64,000 nucleotides of DNA, from contig CAVAPB010000004.1 of the NCBI GenBank assembly GCA_963590415.1, forward strand, positions 28,791 through 92,790, in the 5' to 3' direction. Below are positions 15,788 through 22,795 of this stretch, in pieces; position 1 is the stretch's first letter; every line of letters begins with the position of its first letter. The DNA comes from Fimenecus sp963590415 (GTDB lineage Bacteria > Bacillota > Clostridia > Oscillospirales > Acutalibacteraceae). Below the pieces are notes generated by a model. It was not told the DNA's origin, did not search any database, and saw only the letters and a list, made by a program, of their open reading frames with translations. Position numbers and translations under genes: made by a program.

Positions 15788-17479
15788 TTATTTTTTCTTC
15801 ACATAATCCACATGGAGAAGCTCGTGTGTTTTTCCGTCGAGCACACCACGATAAAGCTCATCGATAAGCTTGTTATCCTGCGAGCATTTAATGACGCTGC
15901 TCTTGTCGGAGCGGTAAAGCCCGTCCGCACGCTTTATACGGTGTCTGTGCGAAATATAGGGCTGACCTGCGCCCGAAATACAGCCGCCTCGGCAAGCCAT
16001 AACCTCGACAAGGTCGTAATGGAGCTCGCCCCTCTTAATGCCTTTGATTATCTTCCTTGCGTTTGCAAGACCCGAAGTAACTGCTATTTTAAGAGTTCGG
16101 TCGCCGTAGGGAATTTCGGCTTCCTTGACATCCTCAAGCCCTCTTATGCCCGTATATTCAATCTGCGTAAGGGTCGTCTTTGAGTTATTACCGGCAACAT
16201 AACGCAAAACAGCCTCGGTAACGCCGCCCGTTACGCCGAATATAATACCTGCGCCCGTCATCTCGCCGAACGGCATATCTACAGATTCGGGCTCAAGCTC
16301 ATTAAACATAATACCCGACTTCTTAATCATACCGATAAGCTCCTGAGTTGTGATAACATCATCGGTACAGCCGTCAAATTCGGGGCGCTTTGCCTCGCTC
16401 TTTTTTGCCGTGCATGGCATAAGCGCAAAGTGATAATGCTTTGTCTTGCCCTCAGGCAGCTTATTCTTATAATATTCCTTTATAACCGCCGAAAACATAC
16501 TCATAGGCGAACGGCAGGTTGACACATTGGGGAGAAATTCGGGATATTTCTTTTCCACAAACGACACCCACGCAGGACAGCAGGAGGTAAACAGCGGAAG
16601 CGTTCCGCCGTTTTCAAGACGGTTTATAAACTCATTCGTCTCCTCGATAACCGTGAGGTCGGCACCGGTAGCGGTGTCGTAAACCTTATCGACTCCCATT
16701 CGGTGAAGGGCTGCAATAATCCTGTTCATTGAATATTCGCCGTCGTCAAGGCCCAATTCCTCGCCGATACCCACGCGAACCGCCGGAGCGATTTCACAGG
16801 TAACGAAAGCCTCGGGGTCGTCTATCTTGTCCCACACCTTTTGCGTATCGTCTCTGACTATAATCGCACCTGTCGGGCAAGCCGCCGCACACTGACCGCA
16901 GTTTACGCAAAGCGAGTCCGCAATCGGCTTGTTAAAGGCGGTACTGATGGTTGCATTTGAGCCTCTGAACGCAAAATCGATAGCGCCGACATGCTGAATT
17001 TCGTTACATTCACGCACGCAGTCGCCGCAAAGAATACACTTGCTTGAATCCCTGATAATGCTGTAAGACGATTCGTCTCTTTCGGGCTCGGTCTTATCGT
17101 TCGGAAAGCGCACATCGGTTATGCCGAACTGCACCGCAAGCTCCTGCAAGCGGCATTTTCCGCTGTTTTCACAGGTTGTGCAATCCCTGCAATGGCTTGC
17201 AAGCAAAAGCTCAAGTATGCTTTTACGGTATCTGCGAAGTCTGCCCGTATTGGTTTTAATCTTCATTCCGGCTTTCGGAACGGTGGAACAGGAAGCCATA
17301 AGCCTGCCTTTTTCGTCCTCAACCATACACATACGGCAAGCGCCGTAAATCGAAAGGTCGGAATGGTAGCAGAAAACGGGAAGCTTAATGCCTGTTTTGC
17401 TGATTACTTCGAGGAGATTTCTCTCTCCCTCTATTTTAACGGGAATACCGTCAATTTCCATCATATTTTCAAGCATCAT
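15788..17479 (-). CDS. hydA: [FeFe] hydrogenase catalytic subunit
   Basis: Reduces protons to H2. The 563-residue protein has an N-terminal [2Fe-2S] domain (GACRMC, then CSTVP), the HCRDCTTCENSGKC cluster ligands near 95, two [4Fe-4S] motifs (CILCGDCVREC and CVNCGQCAAACPTGAI) and the H-cluster domain with TSCCPAW, MPCTAKKSEA and VMACRGGCISGAGQP. The start is the ATG at 17479, which overlaps the hydB stop (TGATG) and has AGGAGG 8 bases before it; upstream in-frame ATGs lie inside hydB. With hydB and hydC it forms the trimeric, NADH-using and probably ferredoxin-bifurcating hydrogenase type. Confidence 0.95.
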   Translation of the reverse strand: MMLENMMEIDGIPVKIEGERNLLEVISKTGIKLPVFCYHSDLSIYGACRMCMVEDEKGRLMASCSTVPKAGMKIKTNTGRLRRYRKSILELLLASHCRDCTTCENSGKCRLQELAVQFGITDVRFPNDKTEPERDESSYSIIRDSSKCILCGDCVRECNEIQHVGAIDFAFRGSNATISTAFNKPIADSLCVNCGQCAAACPTGAIIVRDDTQKVWDKIDDPEAFVTCEIAPAVRVGIGEELGLDDGEYSMNRIIAALHRMGVDKVYDTATGADLTVIEETNEFINRLENGGTLPLFTSCCPAWVSFVEKKYPEFLPNVSTCRSPMSMFSAVIKEYYKNKLPEGKTKHYHFALMPCTAKKSEAKRPEFDGCTDDVITTQELIGMIKKSGIMFNELEPESVDMPFGEMTGAGIIFGVTGGVTEAVLRYVAGNNSKTTLTQIEYTGIRGLEDVKEAEIPYGDRTLKIAVTSGLANARKIIKGIKRGELHYDLVEVMACRGGCISGAGQPYISHRHRIKRADGLYRSDKSSVIKCSQDNKLIDELYRGVLDGKTHELLHVDYVKKK

Positions 17480-19362
17480 CAGTCTTCCCTCCTTATAGCT
17501 GCGAACGCACAGTTGCTCATACAAGCGCCGCACTTGATACATTTATCCTGGTCGATAACATAAGGCGACCTGACCTGACCGGTAATTGCGCCGACAGGGC
17601 AGTTCCTTGCGCATTTTGAGCAGCCTCTGCATCGCTCGGGGTCGATAACATAGATATTGAGCTTACTGCAAGCTCCTGCGGGGCAGCGTTTTCTGTAAAC
17701 ATGAGCCTCGTATTCGTCACGGAAATTCTTAATGGTCGAAATTACCGGAGACGGAGCGGTTTTGCCGAGACCGCAAAGAGCGGTGTTTGAAATTGTGTCG
17801 GCAAGTTCCTCAAGCAGTTCTATATCGCCGTCCTTGCCCTTGCCCTGGGTAATTCTTTCAAGGATTTCAAGCATACGCTTCGTACCCTCACGGCACGGAA
17901 CGCACTTGCCGCACGACTCGTTCTGCGTAAAGTTCATAAAGAAGCGTGCAACCTCGACCATACAGGTTTTGTCGTCCATGACGACCAGACCGCCCGAGCC
18001 TATCATTGCGCCGACCTTTTTAAGCGAGTCAAAATCAAGCGGAATATCAAGCTCCTTTTCCGTAAGGCATCCGCCCGACGGTCCGCCTATCTGCACGGCT
18101 TTGAAGTTTGTGCCGCCGCGCATACCTCCGCCGATGTCGAAAATGACCTCACGCAGAGTAGTACCCATGGGAACCTCGATAAGGCCCGTGTTCTGAATTG
18201 TGCCCGTAAGCGCAAAAGCCTTTGTTCCGGGACTGTTTTCGGGACCTATCGACTTATACCACTCGGCGCCCCTGTTTATAATTTCGGGCACATTGGCATA
18301 GGTTTCGACATTGTTAAGGTTTGTGGGCTTGCCGAAAAGTCCGTGTTCAACCGTTCTCGGCGGCTTGACGCGGGGCATACCCCTTTTACCCTCAATGGAA
18401 GCGGTAAGAGCCGAGCCCTCGCCGCAGACAAAAGCGCCTGCGCCCTTGTTTATATGTATTTTGAACGATTTGCCCGTGCCGAGGATATTTTCGCCGAGAA
18501 GTCCGCAGTCCTCCGCCTGAGCAATAGCCATTTTAAGCCTTTCGACCGCAAGCGGATATTCCGCACGGACATAGATATATCCGTCGGACGAGCCTATGGC
18601 AAGACCCGCTATCATCATACCCTCAAGCAGCTTGTGGGGGTCACCCTCCATAACCGAACGGTCCATAAACGCACCGGGGTCGCCCTCGTCGCCGTTACAG
18701 ACTATGTACTTCGGATTTTCTTTTTGAGCGGCACAGGAAGCCCATTTTTTGCCGCACAGGAAGCCTCCGCCGCCTCTGCCTCGGAGATTTGAGTCTGAAA
18801 CGACCTTGATTATCTCCTCGGACTGCATATCGAAAAGGCATTTTTCAAAGGCCTTGTAGCCGCCCACGGCAAGATACTCACGCACTGAGCCCGCATTGAT
18901 ATGACCGCACGAGCCGAGAACGATACGGGTCTGCTTTTTGTAGAACGGAATTTCCTCCTGCTTCTGATAAATCTTACCGTCCTGCTTGTAGGCAAGTCTT
19001 TCTATGTTCTCGCCGCCGATAATCGTCTTTTCGACAATTTCCTCGCAGTCCTCAAGCTTAACCTTGGTGTAAAGCCAGCCCGACGGCTCAATGCGAACCA
19101 ACGGACCCATCTCACAGAAGCCGTGACAGCCGCTTTTTTTCATACCGACAACGCCGTCGTGCGGTTCGTGAGCCAATTCGACCTCAACGGGAATACCTCT
19201 TTCTTCAAGCAGTTCTTTCAGCCTTGCGTAAATATCAAGCGAGCCGCCTGCAACGCAGCCCGTTCCTCCGCAGACAAGGATTTTTGTCTCCTCCGCCTCG
19301 AACGCCCTGACGCACTCCTCACGCAGAGCAATAAGGTCCTGTCTTGATTTAAGCTTTTCCAT
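17479..19362 (-). CDS. hydB: NADH-binding hydrogenase subunit (NuoF-like)
   Basis: The flavin subunit that exchanges electrons with NAD(H). The 627 residues comprise an N-terminal thioredoxin-like [2Fe-2S] domain (CGGTGCVAGGS), the FMN/NADH domain with RGRGGGGFLCGKKW near 193 and GEGSALTASIEGKRG near 312, an SLBB-like part, the [4Fe-4S] motif SCGKCVPCREG near 483, and a C-terminal ferredoxin domain with CRGCSKCARNCP and CIKCGACMSNC. GGAGG lies 4 bases before the ATG, which overlaps the hydC stop (TAATG). Translational coupling on both sides points to a fixed complex. Confidence 0.95.
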   Translation of the reverse strand: MEKLKSRQDLIALREECVRAFEAEETKILVCGGTGCVAGGSLDIYARLKELLEERGIPVEVELAHEPHDGVVGMKKSGCHGFCEMGPLVRIEPSGWLYTKVKLEDCEEIVEKTIIGGENIERLAYKQDGKIYQKQEEIPFYKKQTRIVLGSCGHINAGSVREYLAVGGYKAFEKCLFDMQSEEIIKVVSDSNLRGRGGGGFLCGKKWASCAAQKENPKYIVCNGDEGDPGAFMDRSVMEGDPHKLLEGMMIAGLAIGSSDGYIYVRAEYPLAVERLKMAIAQAEDCGLLGENILGTGKSFKIHINKGAGAFVCGEGSALTASIEGKRGMPRVKPPRTVEHGLFGKPTNLNNVETYANVPEIINRGAEWYKSIGPENSPGTKAFALTGTIQNTGLIEVPMGTTLREVIFDIGGGMRGGTNFKAVQIGGPSGGCLTEKELDIPLDFDSLKKVGAMIGSGGLVVMDDKTCMVEVARFFMNFTQNESCGKCVPCREGTKRMLEILERITQGKGKDGDIELLEELADTISNTALCGLGKTAPSPVISTIKNFRDEYEAHVYRKRCPAGACSKLNIYVIDPERCRGCSKCARNCPVGAITGQVRSPYVIDQDKCIKCGACMSNCAFAAIRRED

Positions 19363-19856
19363 TATTCCTCCGCCTCCTTTTCAAGCTCGGCTTTCAAGTC
19401 CTCAAGGAGGTCAAGCGCCTTTTCGGGCGTCATAGCCGGATGAACGACGCCGTTCACGGTAAGAACCGGCGCAAGACCGCAGGCTCCGAGACAGGAAACC
19501 GTCTCAACCGTGAAATTCAAGTCGTCCGTAGTCTTTTTCTCCTCGCTGAGCCCCAGCGTCTTGCGAAGCTGGTCGAGAATGGGAAGCGAACCTCTTACAT
19601 GGCACGCCGTACCGTCGCAGCAGCGGATTACATACTTTCCCTTGGGTTCAAGGGAAAAGTTTTCATAGAATGTCGCCACTCCGTAAAGTCTTGCCTCGCC
19701 CACGCCTATCGCCTTTGCGACATACGGAAAAATTTCCTTGGGCAGGTAATGATAATGCTCCTGAATTTCCTGAAGGATAGCGATTGTTGACAGCTCCGCT
19801 GCTTCGTGCTTTGAGAGAATTTCGTCAACAACGCTGAAATCAAAGTCCTTCTTCAT
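19362..19856 (-). CDS. hydC: Hydrogenase [2Fe-2S] subunit (NuoE-like)
   Basis: The 164-residue thioredoxin-like subunit that passes electrons between flavin and the catalytic subunit. Cluster ligands are in CDGTACHVRGS and CLGACGLAPV. The N-terminal helical part (PKEIFPYVAKAIGV, then ATFYENFSLEPKGKY) is typical of NuoE. The ATG at 19856 is chosen because CAGGAGGGGG precedes it; an upstream GTG at 19874 would put this site inside the gene. The stop overlaps the hydB start. Confidence 0.94.
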   Translation of the reverse strand: MKKDFDFSVVDEILSKHEAAELSTIAILQEIQEHYHYLPKEIFPYVAKAIGVGEARLYGVATFYENFSLEPKGKYVIRCCDGTACHVRGSLPILDQLRKTLGLSEEKKTTDDLNFTVETVSCLGACGLAPVLTVNGVVHPAMTPEKALDLLEDLKAELEKEAEE

Positions 19857-19918
19857 AGCCCCCTCCTGTTTCACATAAAATTTTTAGCCCTTAAAATATC
19901 ATAATAAAATAATAAAAA

Positions 19919-21325
19919 TTATTTGCTCAACTGTTCGTCGATAGCCTTTGCGGCAACCTTGCCTGCGCCCATAGCGGAAATAACCGTAGCCGCGCCCGTA
20001 ACAGCGTCGCCGCCGGCATAGACGGAGTCTCTCGAGGTAAGTCCGTCCTCGTTGACGATAATGCCGCCTCTTTCGTTGACTTCAAGGCCCTTTGTGGTGC
20101 TCTTTATAAGCGGGTTGGGCGATGTGCCGATTGAAACGACAACCGTATCGACATCAAGCACAAACTCACTGCCCTCAATCGGAATAGGACGCCTTCTGCC
20201 CTTTGCGTCGGGCTCGCCGAGTTCCATTTTAATGCACTTCATACCCGTTACAAAGCCGTTTTTGGGGTCTCTCGGGTCGTCGGGATTGTTGTAACCGAGG
20301 ATTTCGACGGGATTGTTGAGGAGACGGAAATCAATTCCCTCCTCCATTGCGTGCTCGACCTCTTCCTTTCTTGCGGGAAGCTCGTCCATTGAACGGCGGT
20401 AAACGATGTATACCTTGTCGGCACCGAGACGAAGCGCTGTTCTCGCAGCGTCCATCGCAACATTGCCGCCTCCGATTACCGCAACCTTACCGCCTTTCAT
20501 TATAGGCGTTACCGGGTCGTCCCTGTATGCTTTCATAAGATTGCTTCTTGTCAAAAACTCGTTTGCGGAATAAACGCCCTTGAGCGACTCGCCGGGGATT
20601 CCCATAAAGTTCGGAAGTCCTGCGCCGGAGCCAACGAACACAGCCTCATAGCCCATATCGAACAACTCGTCTATCGTGAGAGTTTTGCCGATAACGACAT
20701 TGGTTTCAATATCCACGCCGAGAGCTTTAAGAGTATCAACCTCTTTCGCAACTATCGACTTCGGAAGTCTGAACTCGGGAATACCGTAGACAAGTACGCC
20801 GCCTGCGGTATGTAAAGCCTCATATACCGTAACCTTGTAGCCCTTCTTGGCAAGGTCGCCCGCACAGGTAAGACCCGAGGGGCCCGAGCCCACAATAGCA
20901 ACCTTATGTCCGTTTGATTCGGGAACAACGGGCGCTTCTTTCTGATTTTCATTGTGCCAATCGGCAACAAAGCGTTCAAGTCTGCCTATGCCGACAGGCT
21001 CAAACTTAATACCGAGCGTGCATTTGCTCTCGCACTGACTCTCCTGCGGACAAACTCTGCCGCAGACAGCGGGAAGCGTTGACGAAAGGGAAATTTCACG
21101 GTAAGCTCCCTCATAGTCGCCCTCTTTGATTTTTGCGATAAAATCGGGAATATGAACATTTACGGGACAGCCGCCGACGCACGGTCTGTTCTTGCAGTTG
21201 AGACATCTCTGTGACTCGGCAAGAGCCGTCTCCTCGGAATAGCCGAGAGCGACCTCCTTGAAATTCTTTGCTCTGACCTCAGGTGCCTGAGTGGGCATTT
21301 CATGCTTTTTCTGTACTATTGCCAT
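19919..21325 (-). CDS. nfnB: NADPH-linked ferredoxin oxidoreductase large subunit (NfnB / GltD-like)
   Basis: The large subunit of NADH-dependent ferredoxin:NADP+ oxidoreductase, binding FAD, NADP(H) and two [4Fe-4S] clusters. In its 468 residues are CLNCKNRPCVGGCP and CGRVCPQESQCESKC near the N-terminus, the FAD site VGSGPSGLTCAGDLAKKGY near 145, the NADP site VIGGGNVAMDAARTALRLGA near 283 and a C-terminal FAD loop DAVTGAATVISAMGAGK. Alone it could be read as a glutamate synthase small subunit, but the partner 15 bases upstream is NfnA and no GltB gene is present, which favours Nfn. Confidence 0.9.
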   Translation of the reverse strand: MAIVQKKHEMPTQAPEVRAKNFKEVALGYSEETALAESQRCLNCKNRPCVGGCPVNVHIPDFIAKIKEGDYEGAYREISLSSTLPAVCGRVCPQESQCESKCTLGIKFEPVGIGRLERFVADWHNENQKEAPVVPESNGHKVAIVGSGPSGLTCAGDLAKKGYKVTVYEALHTAGGVLVYGIPEFRLPKSIVAKEVDTLKALGVDIETNVVIGKTLTIDELFDMGYEAVFVGSGAGLPNFMGIPGESLKGVYSANEFLTRSNLMKAYRDDPVTPIMKGGKVAVIGGGNVAMDAARTALRLGADKVYIVYRRSMDELPARKEEVEHAMEEGIDFRLLNNPVEILGYNNPDDPRDPKNGFVTGMKCIKMELGEPDAKGRRRPIPIEGSEFVLDVDTVVVSIGTSPNPLIKSTTKGLEVNERGGIIVNEDGLTSRDSVYAGGDAVTGAATVISAMGAGKVAAKAIDEQLSK

Positions 21326-21340
21326 TGTTAATACCCCCTG

Positions 21341-22189
21341 TTAATCCTTCTTGAAAAGATTGCATGCTTCGTCGTAAGCATGGCGTTCAAAATCGGTATA
21401 CATTCTGCCCCTTGACATAGCCTCGTCAAAATCTACCTCATAGCCGTTGAAATCGGGACCGTCAACACAGGCGAATTTTGTAATTTTTTTACCGTCGCGG
21501 TTGAGCGTAAGACGGCAGCCGCCGCACATTCCCGTGCCGTCAATCATAATCGGGTTCATCGAAACCGTAACGGGCACGCCGAACGGCTTTGCGGTAAGGG
21601 TTACGAATTTCATCATAATAAGCGGACCTATCGTGATTATCATATCGAACTTCTCGCCCGCTTCAAGCATTTCCTTGAGCGGAACGGTAACATTTCCGTG
21701 CCTGCCGTAAGAGCCGTCGTCGGTCATAAGGATCATACGGTCGGAGCACGCCTTGAACTCGTTCTCAAGGATAACAAGGTTTTGGTCTCTGAAGCCGATA
21801 ATGCTTGTGACCTCCGCGCCGAGCCTGTGAAACTCCTGCGCTACGGGCATTGCAATGGCACAGCCGACGCCGCCGCCGATTATGCAGACCTTTTTAATGC
21901 CGTCAGTATGTGTGGCAACTCCGAGCGGACCTACAAAGTCCTGCAAAAAGTCGCCCTGCTCTTTGTGATTCAATTTTTCCGTGGTTGCGCCGACAATCTG
22001 GAAGATTATCTTGACGGAACCCTCCTCGGGGTTCGTACCCGCAACGGTGAGCGGTATCCTTTCCCCGTCCTCATCGACGCGCAGAATAATGAACTGACCG
22101 GGCTTTGCCTTTTTGGCAACCAACGGCGCTTCAATCTCCATCTGCGTAACGGTAGGATTCAAGCTTTTCTTTCGTAAGATCCTGTACAT
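21341..22189 (-). CDS. nfnA: Nfn small subunit (ferredoxin:NADP+ oxidoreductase, FAD/[2Fe-2S])
   Basis: The 282-residue NADH- and FAD-binding subunit of the dihydroorotate-dehydrogenase-B electron-transfer family. It has the FAD-binding barrel (PGQFIILRVDEDGERIPL), the NAD site CIIGGGVGCAIAMPVAQEF and a C-terminal [2Fe-2S] loop with CGGCRLTL and FACVDGPDFNG, the hallmark of NfnA/SudB. The ATG at 22189 is chosen because AAGGAG lies 8 bases before it; the ORF extends further upstream without a ribosome site and into the promoter region. It is the first gene of the Nfn-Hyd cluster. Confidence 0.92.
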   Translation of the reverse strand: MYRILRKKSLNPTVTQMEIEAPLVAKKAKPGQFIILRVDEDGERIPLTVAGTNPEEGSVKIIFQIVGATTEKLNHKEQGDFLQDFVGPLGVATHTDGIKKVCIIGGGVGCAIAMPVAQEFHRLGAEVTSIIGFRDQNLVILENEFKACSDRMILMTDDGSYGRHGNVTVPLKEMLEAGEKFDMIITIGPLIMMKFVTLTAKPFGVPVTVSMNPIMIDGTGMCGGCRLTLNRDGKKITKFACVDGPDFNGYEVDFDEAMSRGRMYTDFERHAYDEACNLFKKD

Positions 22190-22242
22190 ACGAAGACTCC
22201 TTTTTATATGAAAGTTTGTAAGTGAAATCATGAAAAATTCGT

Positions 22243-22260
22243 GTGTTAAAAAATTGACAA
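22243..22260 (-). promoter_or_regulatory. Candidate Rex (redox repressor) operator
   Basis: The minus strand reads TTGTCAA-TTTT-TTAACAC, matching 12 of 14 fixed positions of the clostridial Rex consensus TTGTTAA-N4-TTAACAA. It lies just downstream of the predicted promoter of the nfn-hyd cluster, a place where binding would block transcription. Confidence 0.55.
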
Positions 22261-22282
22261 GCATTTCTCATATTAACTATAA

Positions 22283-22311
22283 ATTTTATCACAAACAGGC
22301 TTGCTTTTCAA
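22283..22311 (-). promoter_or_regulatory. Candidate promoter of the nfnA-hydA cluster
   Basis: Minus-strand TTGAAA and TAAAAT with a 17-base spacer, followed by the Rex-like site about 25 bases on and by nfnA about 95 bases on. Confidence 0.6.
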
Positions 22312-22750
22312 CAATAAATAACAAAATTGTCGCTTTAGAAATATAAAATATATGGAAATATGACAAGTTTTTGCCTTATCAAATCTTACAAAACTGTAAT
22401 GGAAATTGTCTTTCGCTTATGCTTGATTGACAGGATTAAGAACGATAATATCATCGACGCGCTGAAAACAGATGTCGGCTGATATAGATTTTTTCACACA
22501 GCAAAAGGCACTCTTTCGAGTACCTTTTGTGTAATGTGGAGTGAAGCGGAGCAGGTGTATGTGAGTTCGGTTTTTACAACCCCTCCGCCTCACATTCATT
22601 CGGCACCTCCCTTTACACGATGGAGGCTTAGTCCTACAAGCGTTTTGCGTCACCGTAGGGCTGAAGCAAGCTGTATAATGTAATAAGGCAGTAAACAGGC
22701 AGTGTAAAGACAATGATATAACCTTCAAACATCAATGCAACCGCAAAAGC
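22312..22750. other. Intergenic region with a repeat copy and hairpin
   Basis: No gene is supported. At 22502-22529 there is a hairpin CAAAAGGCACTC/GAGTACCTTTTG with one mismatch. From about 22570 to 22630 lies an inverted copy of the dispersed element seen at 38.60-38.66 kb (CCTCCGCCTCACATTC, then GGCACCTCCCTTTACAC). Confidence 0.6.
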
Positions 22751-22752
22751 AA

Positions 22753-22777
22753 AAGACGCACTCACAGAGCGCGTCTT
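22753..22777 (-). terminator. Terminator of secA
   Basis: AAGACGC and GCGTCTT arms; the minus strand continues TTGCTTTTGC. It lies about 20 bases after the secA stop. Confidence 0.7.
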
Positions 22778-22795
22778 AATTTGTTGAATATTCAA

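Noticed and set aside
19919..21325. Glutamate synthase small subunit
   Set aside because: No large subunit is nearby, and the partner gene is a clear NfnA.
22398..22481. 27-residue + strand ORF
   Set aside because: No ribosome site and no family resemblance; it may be chance or a gene remnant.
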